Shown here in pieces: positions 54,567 to 63,176 of a DNA stretch of 64,000 nt. The stretch's first letter is position 1. Each line of letters opens with the position of its first letter. The notes beneath the pieces are model-generated. The model searched no databases. It worked only from the letters and a program-made list of their open reading frames with translations, and had not been told where the DNA came from. The DNA is from Shinella lacus (GTDB taxonomy: Bacteria > Pseudomonadota > Alphaproteobacteria > Rhizobiales > Rhizobiaceae), in assembly GCF_010994755.1 (NCBI RefSeq), contig NZ_WHSB02000004.1, positions 1 through 64,000 on the forward strand, read 5' to 3'. The position numbers were made by a program, and so were the translations under genes.

Positions 54567-55391
54567 TCAGCTCCTCCAGAAACCGGTTGCCGCGACATCG
54601 CGGGCGAAATCTGCAAAATCGCGCGGCGGCCGGCCGAGCACCTGCTCGATGTCGGTCCTGAGCGACTCGTTGCGCCCGTCGAGCACCGAGCCGAACAGGT
54701 AGGTGACGAGCCAGATGACATCCTCCGGAATGCCGGCCTCGCGCAGGATGCCAGCATAGGCCTCGACGGTCACCGGCGTATAGGCGACCGCGCGCCCGCC
54801 CGCCGCGGAAAACTCCGCTACCGCCTCGCGAAAGGTCATCAGCCGCGGGCCGGTCAGTTCATAGGTCCTGCCGGCGTGCCCCTCCTCCGTCAGCGCCGCC
54901 ACGGCCACGTCGGCAATGTCGCGCGTATCGACGAAGGGCTCGCGGACCGTGCTGGAGGGCAGCACCAGCTCGCCCGCCAGGATCTGTTCGGCAAACAGGC
55001 CCTCGCTGAAATTCTGGAAGAACCAGCTTCCGCGCAGCACGGTCCAGGGGATGCCCGCCTCCTTCATCGCCTCCTCGCTCGCCTCCGCCGCATCCTCGCC
55101 GCGGCCGGAAAGCAGCACGATGCGCTGGACGCCGGCCTCGGCGGCAAGGCGGGAGAGCCGGCGGATATCGTCGTCGGAGCCCGGCACCGCGAGGTCCGGT
55201 TGATAGGCGATGTAGAGCGCATCCACGCCCGCCAGCACCGCCGGCCAGCCGGATGCATCGCGCCAGTCGAACGGGATGCCCGCCGAGCGCGAGGCGACCC
55301 GCACCGCATATCCCTTTTCCCGCAATCTTTCGGCGATCGGCCGCCCCGTCTTGCCCTCGCCGCCCAGAAGCAGAATGCGCTTGTTCATCAT
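54567..55391 (-). CDS. NmrA-like NAD(P)H-binding oxidoreductase
   Basis: The 274-residue atypical SDR opens MNKRILLLGGEGKTGRPIAERL with a Rossmann GxxGxxG variant. It has GIPWTVLRGSWFFQNF near 120 and a C-terminal substrate region with PRDFADFARD. It is a distant relative of the reductase at 9 kb. Two in-frame ATGs (55391, 55388) follow GGAGG. It is divergent from a TetR gene and followed by the DUF1772 gene; together they resemble an inducible detoxification unit. Confidence 0.9.
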   Translation of the reverse strand: MMNKRILLLGGEGKTGRPIAERLREKGYAVRVASRSAGIPFDWRDASGWPAVLAGVDALYIAYQPDLAVPGSDDDIRRLSRLAAEAGVQRIVLLSGRGEDAAEASEEAMKEAGIPWTVLRGSWFFQNFSEGLFAEQILAGELVLPSSTVREPFVDTRDIADVAVAALTEEGHAGRTYELTGPRLMTFREAVAEFSAAGGRAVAYTPVTVEAYAGILREAGIPEDVIWLVTYLFGSVLDGRNESLRTDIEQVLGRPPRDFADFARDVAATGFWRS

Positions 55392-55404
55392 CTTTCCATC
55401 CTCC

Positions 55405-55454
55405 AAAATGTGAGCATCACTCATGTTTGCAAAATGTGAGGAATCCTCGTATTT
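55405..55454. promoter_or_regulatory. Twin TetR-type operators in a divergent promoter
   Basis: Two near-identical 24-bp dyads start AAAATGTGAG (55405-55414 and 55431-55440), each followed after 5 bases by a CTCATGTTT or CTCGTATTT arm. They are 26 bp apart and occupy the region between the NmrA-like and TetR genes, an arrangement typical of repressor autoregulation and control of the divergent operon. Confidence 0.8.
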
Positions 55455-55489
55455 GTCAAGACGGATTATTCGAGCCTTTGGAGCTGACG

Positions 55490-56110
55490 GTGGAACGAGA
55501 GCCGAGCGAAACGCAGATACGCCGCGCGCCGACCCAGAAACGCAGCCGCGACCGGGTAGACGCGATCCTTGCGAACGCGACGGAAATGATTGCCGAAACG
55601 GGCAGCGATGCGCTGCGCATGAGCGAGCTCGCCCAGCGCACGGGCATCTCGATCGGCTCACTCTACCAGTATTTTCCCGACAAGAGCGCCGTGGTGCATG
55701 CGCTCGCCGAACGCTGCAACGAGGACAGCCGCGCCTGCATCGCCGAAGGCCTCGCCGCCGTCGAAAGCATGAACGACCTCGGCACCGCCTTCGCCAGCCT
55801 GATCGATACCTATTACGCGATCTTCCTCGCAGAACCCGTCATCCGCGACATCTGGTCGGCGGTGCAGGCGGACGGGGCGCTGCGGGCCATGGAGGTCGAG
55901 GAAAGCCGGCGCAACGGCGCGCTGCTCGCCGCCCGGCTGACGGCGCTGCGGCCGCAGGCCGATCCGCAAAGGATCGAGGCGACCGCCCTTCTCGTCATGC
56001 ATCTCGGCGAGGCAACCATGCGCCTTGCCGTCTCGGTCGCGCGGGCGGAGGGCAATCTGCTGGTCGAGGCCTACAAGCGCATGGCGATCCGCGAGCTGAC
56101 GGCGCTTTAA
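55490..56110 (+). CDS. TetR/AcrR-family regulator, divergent from the NmrA/DUF1772 operon
   Basis: The 206-residue repressor has the TetR helix-turn-helix MSELAQRTGISIGSLYQYFPDK (about residues 42-63) and a C-terminal ligand domain. The start is GTG at 55490 with GGAG upstream; upstream codons are not used because the operators lie there. It very likely binds the twin operators at 55405-55454 and controls both directions. The inducer is unknown. Confidence 0.93.
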   Translation: MEREPSETQIRRAPTQKRSRDRVDAILANATEMIAETGSDALRMSELAQRTGISIGSLYQYFPDKSAVVHALAERCNEDSRACIAEGLAAVESMNDLGTAFASLIDTYYAIFLAEPVIRDIWSAVQADGALRAMEVEESRRNGALLAARLTALRPQADPQRIEATALLVMHLGEATMRLAVSVARAEGNLLVEAYKRMAIRELTAL

Positions 56111-56114
56111 GCCA

Positions 56115-57212
56115 TCAGGCGCGTTTGCGGGCGCGGCGCTGTTCCAGCACGTCGGCTGCTTCCAGCAGCGTGTCGAAGACGTAGGAAATCTTCTCGCCGC
56201 GCGTGTCGCCGTACCAGATCTGCGGCACCATCACGCGGAAACGGGTCTCCAGAAGATCGGCAAGCGCCTCGGTATCGCCCATCCATTCGAGCATGTCGGC
56301 GTAAAGGTTCATCACGCTCGGCGCCGGGAAGCGGGCAAGCAGGTCCTCGAAGCCCTGCTTGACGAGGGCCGGATCGCAGAGCGTATCGGCAAGCTCGTGA
56401 TCGCCGACATCGGTGTTCGCCTGCTGGATCAGCGCATAGAAGCCGAGGCCGAAACGCTCCCGGGTCAGTTCGACCGCCCGTCGCGCAAAGTTTTCGAGGT
56501 CGTGCGCGTCGCGGCCGAGCCAGCGCGGCATGATCATGCGGGCATGCGCCCGGCAGAGATCGACATTGTAGCGGTCGAGCAGCCAGGCCCTCTCGAAGCG
56601 CGCCTTGAAGATCTCGAAGCTGCCCTCATTCGCCGCGCGGCGGTAATCGCTCATCCGCCAGCTGAAATTTTCCGGGTCCGGATGGCTGTCGAGCACGTCG
56701 TCCGCTTCTTTCAGCAGCTCCTCGTAGCTCTTCCACTGCTCCGGCCGCACGAAACGCCCATAGGCGGTGCCGCGCCGCGCGAAGGCGGTTACGCGCAGCG
56801 CATCGGCATAGGTGGCGGCGGAAAACGGCGACGGGCTGCGCTGGAAGAAGGCCCGGAACGGCTTGAGCATCTCCTCATGCGCCGGCGCTTCCTCGTCCGG
56901 CAGCTCCAGGAAGGGTTCGAAGAACCAGTCCTTCACCAGGGAATAGTGCGGCCGGCCGCTCTCAGTGATCATGCCACCGGCCCGCGCGGCCTCGAAGGCG
57001 CGCTGGTAGGCCTCGAAATCGCCGTTGCCCCAGGCGATCCGCATGGCGTCGCGCTGCGGAACGAGGGCCGGAATCTCGTCATAGAGGTCGATGAGGTAGA
57101 GATCGTAGTCGCGGACCAGCCGTTCCTGCGGCGAAAGCGGCTCCGCCGGCGTGCTCTCGGCGCGGCCGAACATCCTGTTGCGAAGCGTGCTGAAAATATC
57201 CTTGAAGCCCAT
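56115..57212 (-). CDS. Conserved hypothetical protein, 365 aa, helical
   Basis: The protein is cytosolic and strongly helical, with aromatic/acidic repeats (RFERAWLLDRYNVDLCRAHARMIMPRWLG, FGLGFYALIQQAN, YADMLEWMGD) reminiscent of TPR-like or DUF4034-like proteins. No catalytic motif is recognised. Length and codon use look normal. The ATG at 57212 has only a weak ribosome site. It ends 4 bp from the TetR gene on the other strand. Confidence 0.75.
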   Translation of the reverse strand: MGFKDIFSTLRNRMFGRAESTPAEPLSPQERLVRDYDLYLIDLYDEIPALVPQRDAMRIAWGNGDFEAYQRAFEAARAGGMITESGRPHYSLVKDWFFEPFLELPDEEAPAHEEMLKPFRAFFQRSPSPFSAATYADALRVTAFARRGTAYGRFVRPEQWKSYEELLKEADDVLDSHPDPENFSWRMSDYRRAANEGSFEIFKARFERAWLLDRYNVDLCRAHARMIMPRWLGRDAHDLENFARRAVELTRERFGLGFYALIQQANTDVGDHELADTLCDPALVKQGFEDLLARFPAPSVMNLYADMLEWMGDTEALADLLETRFRVMVPQIWYGDTRGEKISYVFDTLLEAADVLEQRRARKRA

Positions 57213-57399
57213 CTCGATCTGCTTTCTCTGCCCGAAGGCAAGTCCCGTTCCCGGCGTCCGAAAATCGCTGGAACAGCAATCTGACGGTCGCGGGCGGGCG
57301 GCTATTCGCCGGCATCACCGATTTTTGAACTGTGCCCGTCCTTTCCTTCCGCGGTTCGTGATACATTTGCCGTCCGGGATATGCACATAGGTGACGGCC

Positions 57400-58191
57400 A
57401 TGCTGACAACGCTTGCCTTGCTGATGAGCCTGACGGCCGGCGCCGAGATCGCCGCCGCCTCCGACCAGGAGGTCGATGTGGAGCTGGTGCTCGCGGTCGA
57501 CGTCTCCGGCTCGATGGACCTGGAGGAGGCGCAGGTACAGCGCGCCGGCTACGTGGATGCGCTCCGACACCCCGATTTCGTCAATGCCGTGCGCGACGGC
57601 CTGACCGGCCGCATCGCCATCAGCTATTTCGAATGGGCCGGCACGATCCGCGACAGCTCGCACCTGCCCTGGCAGATCATCTCCGGGCCGGAAGACGCCA
57701 AGGCCTTCGCCGCACAATTGGAGGCCCGACCGATCGCAACGCGCCGCGGCACGTCGATCTCCGGCGCCATCGTCTACGGCGCGAAACTCTTCGATGGGAA
57801 CGGTTATTCCGGCATGCGCCGCGTCATCGACGTTTCCGGCGACGGCCCGAACAATTTCGGACCGCCCGTGACGCCCGCTCGCGATGCCGCCACCGCGCTC
57901 GGCATCATCATCAACGGCCTCGCCATCATGATCCGCCCCTCGGCCGCCTATGGCTCGCTCGACGACTATTATTCGAACTGCGTCATCGGCGGTCCGGGCG
58001 CCTTCGTGCTGCCGGTGCAGGAGTCGGAGGATTTCGCCATCGCCATCCGCCGCAAGCTGATCCTCGAAGTCAGCGGCGCCGAACCGCCCGCCCGCGTGAT
58101 CCGCGCCGCCGGCGAAAGCGCCGATTGCATGATCGGCGAGAAGCTGAGGCCCAGCTACATGGAACGCTACTACCCGGAACTCGACCGGTAA
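57400..58191 (+). CDS. DUF1194 von Willebrand factor A-type exported protein
   Basis: The 263-residue protein has a signal sequence (LTTLALLMSLTAGAEIAAAS) and a vWA domain with the MIDAS motif DVSGSMD near 34-40 and DVSGDGPNN near 146. Both fit DUF1194, a family common in Rhizobiales. It probably binds a metal-dependent partner in the periplasm. ATG 57400 is chosen because AGGTGA precedes it; an in-frame GTG lies three codons earlier. Confidence 0.88.
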   Translation: MLTTLALLMSLTAGAEIAAASDQEVDVELVLAVDVSGSMDLEEAQVQRAGYVDALRHPDFVNAVRDGLTGRIAISYFEWAGTIRDSSHLPWQIISGPEDAKAFAAQLEARPIATRRGTSISGAIVYGAKLFDGNGYSGMRRVIDVSGDGPNNFGPPVTPARDAATALGIIINGLAIMIRPSAAYGSLDDYYSNCVIGGPGAFVLPVQESEDFAIAIRRKLILEVSGAEPPARVIRAAGESADCMIGEKLRPSYMERYYPELDR

Positions 58192-58340
58192 CGCGCGTCA
58201 AAACCTGCCGTTAAGCTGCGACACCGACGCGGTTTTCGCCGAAAATCCGCCCCTCCTCGGCCGCGCCGCGACCGAGTTTTTCTTGATTCAAAAACAACAG
58301 CTCTTCGCAAGCTATTCCTTTTGAACGGAAATTGTGCTTA

Positions 58341-58360
58341 TATTGAATGAACGTTCAGCA
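58341..58360. promoter_or_regulatory. Operator-like palindrome upstream of the Rieske gene
   Basis: TGAACGTTCA (58348-58357) is a perfect 10-bp dyad, preceded by TATTGAA. The same TATTGAATG..CGTTCA pattern recurs at 61165-61180 in the transporter/aminotransferase promoter region. A TetR- or LacI-like local regulator is expected, but its gene is not in view. Confidence 0.7.
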
Positions 58361-58376
58361 AAATAAGGGGAGCGAC

Positions 58377-59576
58377 ATGAACGAGATGATCCGCGATATC
58401 AATGTTCCGAACGACTGGGACAGGAGCGGACTCCCGGGCTGGTGCTACCATAGCCCCGCCCTGCTGGAGCTCGAAAAGCAGCATGTCTTCCGCGAGCACT
58501 GGCAGATCGCCTGCCACGTCTCCGACATTCCCGAGCCCGGCAACTACCTTGCCATGGACGTCGTCGGCGAGCGCGCACTCATCCTGCGCGGGCAGGACGG
58601 CGCCGTGCGCGCCTTCCACAATATCTGCCGCCACCGGGGCTCGCGCCTCGTCGCCGATGAAAAGGGCAGCTGCCGCAACGCGCTCGTCTGTCCCTTCCAC
58701 GGCTGGGTCTACAATCTCGACGGCACCTTGCGTGGCGCCGCCCGCCCGCGCAGCTTCCCGCCGCTCGACAAGAACGAATTCGCGCTGAAATCGCTCGAAT
58801 GCGAAATCTGGCAGGGTTTCGTCTTCATCCGCTTCGCGCCCGGCCCCCAACCCTCCGTCGCCGAACTGATGAAGCCCTTCGAGGACGAACTTTCGCACTA
58901 CCGTTCCGAGGAGATGGTGCCGGCGGGCGGCATCTGGACACAGGAAAGCCCGGTCAACTGGAAGTCCGTGCGCGACGTCGACAACGAGGGCTACCATGTC
59001 GCGATGGCGCATCCGGCCCTTCAGGATCTCTACGGCTCGACCTATTACGACGAACCCTTCGTCGACGGCCTCTGCCGGTCCTTCGCCACCTACAATCCCC
59101 ATGCCGGCCGGCGCTGGAGCGTGCGCAACTACGTCAAGATCTCGCAGGACAACCCGCGGCTTCCCGAACGGCTGCGCAAGGCCTGGATCTATTTCGGCCT
59201 GTTCCCCAACTGCGTGATTGCAGTGACGCCGGAGACCATGCAGTTCTACCAGGAATTCCCCATCGGCGTCGGCAAGACGCTGCTGCGCGGCGGCATCTAC
59301 CGCTACCGCGAGGAAGACCGCGCCCAGCGCCTCGCCCGCTACCTCGCCTATCGCATCGACCGCGACACGCAGTCCGAAGACGTGCAGCTCACCGTCTGGT
59401 CGAACGAGGCGATGACCTCCAACGCCTTTGCCGGCTTCTACCTCTCCGACCTCGAATATGGCGTGCGCACCCACCACGACCACATTCGCAAGGTGCTGCC
59501 GGTGGTGACGCTGAAGGAGGCGCCGGAGGAGAAGGCGATGGCGGAGGTCAATGCCGGCCTCGTCGAAAGCCGCTAA
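58377..59576 (+). CDS. Rieske-type oxygenase alpha subunit, quaternary-ammonium subgroup candidate
   Basis: The 399-residue oxygenase has the Rieske cluster CRHRG and CPFHGW (C84, H86, C105, H108) and the mononuclear iron ligands in NEGYHVAMAHP (H207, H212). The residue that bridges the two metal sites appears to be Glu204 rather than Asp. Glu is usual in carnitine, glycine-betaine and related trimethylammonium oxygenases. ATG 58377 has GGGGAG upstream. A reductase gene is not adjacent. With the transporter and aminotransferase it suggests use of an amine or betaine. Confidence 0.88.
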   Translation: MNEMIRDINVPNDWDRSGLPGWCYHSPALLELEKQHVFREHWQIACHVSDIPEPGNYLAMDVVGERALILRGQDGAVRAFHNICRHRGSRLVADEKGSCRNALVCPFHGWVYNLDGTLRGAARPRSFPPLDKNEFALKSLECEIWQGFVFIRFAPGPQPSVAELMKPFEDELSHYRSEEMVPAGGIWTQESPVNWKSVRDVDNEGYHVAMAHPALQDLYGSTYYDEPFVDGLCRSFATYNPHAGRRWSVRNYVKISQDNPRLPERLRKAWIYFGLFPNCVIAVTPETMQFYQEFPIGVGKTLLRGGIYRYREEDRAQRLARYLAYRIDRDTQSEDVQLTVWSNEAMTSNAFAGFYLSDLEYGVRTHHDHIRKVLPVVTLKEAPEEKAMAEVNAGLVESR

Positions 59577-59586
59577 ACCACCAACC

Positions 59587-59614
59587 AAAAAAGAGGCCCG
59601 CTTTCGCGGGCCTC
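59587..59614 (-). terminator. Intrinsic terminator of the aminotransferase gene
   Basis: GAGGCCCGC and GCGGGCCTC (59593-59601 with 59606-59614) form a 9-bp stem with loop TTTC. On the minus strand six T follow. It separates the convergent Rieske and aminotransferase genes. Confidence 0.9.
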
Positions 59615-59666
59615 AAACGTTTGGACCAGGGAATGTCGGTCCAAACAGGGTCTTGTCCGGACGGGC

Positions 59667-61091
59667 TCAGCCCTTCCAGAGCCCCTCGCGGGTCAGGTCG
59701 TCCATGGTGAGCTCGATGCCGCGGCGCAGGATCGCCGCCATGTCGTCGATCTGGGCTGTCGAGATGGTGAGCGGCGGCGACATCACGCACATGCTGATGA
59801 GCGGACGCACCAGGAGGCCGAGTTCCTGGCAATGCCGGTCGATGCGTTTTCCCACTTCGAGATCGAGCGTCAGCGGATTGTTGCTGACCCGATCGGCGAC
59901 ACATTCGACGCAGGCCATCAGCCCGAGGCCGCGCACCTCGCCGACGAGCGGCAGGTCTTCCAGCGCCTTGAGGCTCGTCTGGAAATGATCCGACACCGCC
60001 CGTGCATGCGCCAGAAGGCCGCCTTCCAGGATGTCGAGATTCTTCAGCGCTACGGCGCAGCCGACCGGATGGCTGGAGTAGGTGAGCCCATGCGCGAACA
60101 TCGCCTCCGAATGGTTGGAGCGGCGCAGTTCCTCGAACAGCCGGCCCGCGATCATCACGCCGCCGAGCGGGAAATAACCGGACGTGACGCCCTTGGCGAA
60201 GGTGATCATGTCCGGCTCGATATCGAAGACATCCTTCGACGCGAAGACATGGCCGAGGCGCCCGAAGGCCGTCACCACCTCGTCGGCGATGAAGAGGATG
60301 TCGTTGGCGCGGCAAAGCGCATGCATGCGCTTGAGGTAGCCGGCGGGCGGCACGATGACGCCGCCGGAGGCCATGACGGGCTCGGCGATTAAGGCGCCGA
60401 TATTCTCGGCCCCCTTCTCCTTGATGACGCCGCGGAATTCTTCCACGAGGAAATCGCAGAAGGCTTCGACGCTCATGCCCTCCGGCCGGCGGAACGGGTC
60501 CGGGCAGGAGAGTTTCACGACGAGGTCCGACGCGCTGTCCATCCAGTCATGGTCGCGCGGCCGGCCGTTGAGCGAGGCGGAAAGATAGGTCGAGCCGTGA
60601 TAGCCGCCCTGCCGCGAGACGATCAGCTTCTTCTCCGGCCGGCCCTTCACATTGTTGGCGAACTGCATGAAGCGCAGCGCCGTCTCCACTGCCGAGGAAC
60701 CGCCCGTCGTGTAGAAGACATGGTCGACGCCGTCCGGCGCGTGCTCGGCGAGCCGCGCGGATAGCACGGCGGAGGGCGTGTTCGTCGTGTACCAGGGCGA
60801 ATTGTAGGAAAGCTCCATGGCCTGCGACGCCATGACGTCGGCGAGTTCCTTGTTGCGATGGCCGGCATTGACGCACCACATGCCGGCAGGCCCGTCGATC
60901 AGTTTTCGGCCGCTGGCATCCGTCACATAGATGCCCTCGCCCGCTTCGATGCGCCCGCGCGCCTCGGCACCGATCGAGCCGGAGACCGGCCAGGGCTGCA
61001 CGAGATGGCGCTCGGCCAGCCGGGTGATCTCATCACCGGCGGCCTCGTCGGCACGCAGGTCCTCGTTCGCCGTCTTCGGAATTGCCGCCAT
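59667..61091 (-). CDS. Class III omega-aminotransferase
   Basis: The 474-residue PLP enzyme has the cofactor lysine K300 in DMITFAKGVTSGYFPLGG, the PLP Asp D270 in ILFIADEVVTAFGRLG, and substrate-binding FYTTGGSSAVETALRFMQ near 127-144. Such enzymes transfer terminal amino groups of polyamines or omega-amino acids to pyruvate or 2-oxoglutarate. ATG 61091 (MAAIPK) is preferred because GGAG precedes it; an ATG four codons earlier is also possible. It is divergent from the ABC transporter, sharing its regulatory palindrome. Confidence 0.93.
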   Translation of the reverse strand: MAAIPKTANEDLRADEAAGDEITRLAERHLVQPWPVSGSIGAEARGRIEAGEGIYVTDASGRKLIDGPAGMWCVNAGHRNKELADVMASQAMELSYNSPWYTTNTPSAVLSARLAEHAPDGVDHVFYTTGGSSAVETALRFMQFANNVKGRPEKKLIVSRQGGYHGSTYLSASLNGRPRDHDWMDSASDLVVKLSCPDPFRRPEGMSVEAFCDFLVEEFRGVIKEKGAENIGALIAEPVMASGGVIVPPAGYLKRMHALCRANDILFIADEVVTAFGRLGHVFASKDVFDIEPDMITFAKGVTSGYFPLGGVMIAGRLFEELRRSNHSEAMFAHGLTYSSHPVGCAVALKNLDILEGGLLAHARAVSDHFQTSLKALEDLPLVGEVRGLGLMACVECVADRVSNNPLTLDLEVGKRIDRHCQELGLLVRPLISMCVMSPPLTISTAQIDDMAAILRRGIELTMDDLTREGLWKG

Positions 61092-61163
61092 GTCCCGCTC
61101 CATCGATTATTTACCAGGAAGATTCTGACCACAACAATATGAAAGATTTTGTATTTCCCAATC

Positions 61164-61189
61164 ATATTGAATGTTCGTTCAATCAATAT
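61164..61189. promoter_or_regulatory. Shared palindrome in the aminotransferase/transporter promoter region
   Basis: ATATTGA and TCAATAT (61164-61170 with 61183-61189) form a 7-bp dyad that encloses TGAATGTTCGTTCA. It closely matches the site ahead of the Rieske gene. It lies between the divergent aminotransferase and permease genes. Confidence 0.75.
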
Positions 61190-61327
61190 TGCAGAAGTGG
61201 GGCTTGATTTCAACGGGGATTCGGGCGCATGTTGTCATTAGGGAACACACAAAGCCGAAAAGGCGCACCACATGGGAACGGGAAGTCTCACGCTCTATGA
61301 ATGTTGCCGCGACCGGAGCCCCGCCCC

Positions 61328-62245
61328 ATGACGGCGGCGGCGTTCGACAGGATCGCTGACACGCCCTCCCCGGCAAAACGCCGGGCCTGGACACGCAGCG
61401 AAGAGGCCCGCGGCCTCGCCATGATCTCGCCGACCTTCCTCTATGCGCTGGCGCTGCTTTTTCTCCCGGTCCTCATCGTCATCGCCTACAGTTTCTGGAC
61501 CCAGAACTATCTCGACATCGACCGCACCTTCACGCTGGAAAACTACCGCCAAGCGCTGACCGAACCGATCTATCGCGACCTCTTCATCCGCTCGCTGTGG
61601 ATCTCGCTGACGGTGAGCGTGGTCACGGTCGTCTTCTCCTACCCCATCGCCTGGTTCATCTCCTTCCATGGCGGGGTGCACAAGAACCTCTGGCTCTTCC
61701 TCGTCACCGTGCCGTGCTGGACCAGCTACCTGCTGCGCGTCATGTCCTGGAAGGTCATCCTCGGCTATGGCGGCGTCATGAACACCGGCCTCATCTCGAT
61801 GGGCCTCATCGACAAGCCGGTGGCCTCGCTCCTCTACAATTCCAACGCCGTCGTCATCACGCTGGTGCACAGCTGGGCCGCCTTCGCCATCCTGCCGATC
61901 TACGTCTCGCTGCAGAAGATCGACCGCACCTATATCGAGGCCGCGCGCGACCTCGGCGACAGCCGGCTGCGCGCCTTCTTCCGCGTCACCCTGCCGCTGT
62001 CTCTGCCGGGCGTCGTCTCGGCCTTCCTCATCGTGATGATCCCGACCGTCGGCGACTACGTGACGCCGCGCCTCGTCGGCGGCAAGGACGGCGTGATGAT
62101 CGCGACCGCCATCCAGGCGCAGTTCGGCAAGGGCGCGAACTGGCCGCTCGGCGCCGCCCTCTCCGTGACGACGATGATCCTCGTCTCGCTCGCCGCAGCC
62201 GCCGTCGTGCTCGCGCTGAAATTCATCGTCAGGAGGATCAAATGA
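61328..62245 (+). CDS. ABC transporter permease, PotB/spermidine-putrescine type
   Basis: The 305-residue permease has about six helices and the cytoplasmic coupling loop EAARDLGDSRLRAFFRVTLPLSLPG near 210-235, characteristic of polyamine and related transporters. The cytoplasmic N-terminus is longer than usual. ATG 61328 is preceded by GGAG. The stop overlaps the next permease start (ATGA). Confidence 0.93.
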   Translation: MTAAAFDRIADTPSPAKRRAWTRSEEARGLAMISPTFLYALALLFLPVLIVIAYSFWTQNYLDIDRTFTLENYRQALTEPIYRDLFIRSLWISLTVSVVTVVFSYPIAWFISFHGGVHKNLWLFLVTVPCWTSYLLRVMSWKVILGYGGVMNTGLISMGLIDKPVASLLYNSNAVVITLVHSWAAFAILPIYVSLQKIDRTYIEAARDLGDSRLRAFFRVTLPLSLPGVVSAFLIVMIPTVGDYVTPRLVGGKDGVMIATAIQAQFGKGANWPLGAALSVTTMILVSLAAAAVVLALKFIVRRIK

Positions 62246-63066
62246 GCGTCCTCACGCAGCGCCTGCGCTTCATTCCCTGGCTGCCGGTCTATGTCGCGGT
62301 CTATTTCCTCTTCCTCTACCTGCCGATCCTGCTGCTGCCGGTCTTCTCCTTCAACAATGCGGCGACGACGACCTTCCCGCTCGCCGGCTTCACCACCAAA
62401 TGGTACGCCTCGCTTGCCGGCAATTCGGTGATGATGGAAGCGGCCTGGAACAGCCTCGTCGTCGGCATATCGGTGGCAGTGCTCTCCACCGTGCTCGGCA
62501 TCTGCGCGGCGCGCGCCATCACGCGCTACAGGTTTCGCGGGCAGAGGACGGCGGCAGGCCTCATCATGGCGCCGCTCTTCCTGCCGGAAATCATCGTCGC
62601 GGTATCGCTGCTGATGATCGTGCTGGCCATAGGCATCGAGCTGTCGCTCGTCACCGTCATCCTCGGCCAGACCGTGTTCTGCGTGCCCTATGCGATGTCC
62701 GTGCTCGTCTCCGGCTTCGAGGGCTTCGACCGCAGCCTGGAAGAAGCCTCCTACGACCTCGGCGAAACCGCCATCGGCACTTTCCGGCGCGTCACGCTGC
62801 CGGTCGTGGCGCCTGCCATCGTCTCCAGCCTGCTCGTCACCTTCACCATCTCGCTCGACGAGTTCATCCTCGCCTTCTTCCTGTCCGGCACCGCGCCGAC
62901 GCTGCCGGTCTATATCTGGGGCCAGCTGCGCTTCGCCGCCAAGCTGCCCGGCGTGCTGGCGCTCGGCACGATCATGCTCGTCGCCTCGATCCTGATGCTG
63001 ACCCTCGCCGAAATCCTGCGCCGCCGTGCCGAAAAACGCACGCAGCTGGCGCTCATGCTGCCCTAG
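62242..63066 (+). CDS. ABC transporter permease, PotC type
   Basis: The 274-residue permease has six helices and the coupling loop EEASYDLGETAIGTFRRVTLPV near 170-192. It pairs with the PotB-type permease and the downstream ATPase. A palindrome and a rhizobial repeat lie between its stop and the ATPase gene. No substrate-binding protein gene is visible in the window. Confidence 0.93.
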   Translation: MSVLTQRLRFIPWLPVYVAVYFLFLYLPILLLPVFSFNNAATTTFPLAGFTTKWYASLAGNSVMMEAAWNSLVVGISVAVLSTVLGICAARAITRYRFRGQRTAAGLIMAPLFLPEIIVAVSLLMIVLAIGIELSLVTVILGQTVFCVPYAMSVLVSGFEGFDRSLEEASYDLGETAIGTFRRVTLPVVAPAIVSSLLVTFTISLDEFILAFFLSGTAPTLPVYIWGQLRFAAKLPGVLALGTIMLVASILMLTLAEILRRRAEKRTQLALMLP

Positions 63067-63103
63067 AGCAGGTCTGGTTCAGACTGAACCAGACCTGCTC
63101 TAG
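63063..63103. repeat. 19-bp-arm palindrome between the permease and ATPase genes
   Basis: The arms 63063-63081 and 63085-63103 are exact reverse complements around GAC, and the left arm includes the permease stop codon. The loop would form a strong hairpin inside the operon transcript. Confidence 0.9.
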
Positions 63104-63167
63104 ATTCTTTTGTTTTCGTTTGTCTTCTCGGGAAAACCGGTTTCCACTTTCCCCTGACAAATTCTAG
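63100..63167. repeat. Rhizobial intergenic repeat, copy B (GAAAACCGGTTTCC core)
   Basis: This element matches copy A at 17165-17231 over most of its length, including the core GGGAAAACCGGTTTCCAC, and ends CTAG just before the ATPase ribosome site AGGAG. It lies directly behind the 19-bp-arm palindrome, so the two may be one mosaic element. Confidence 0.85.
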
Positions 63168-63176
63168 GAGCGATCC

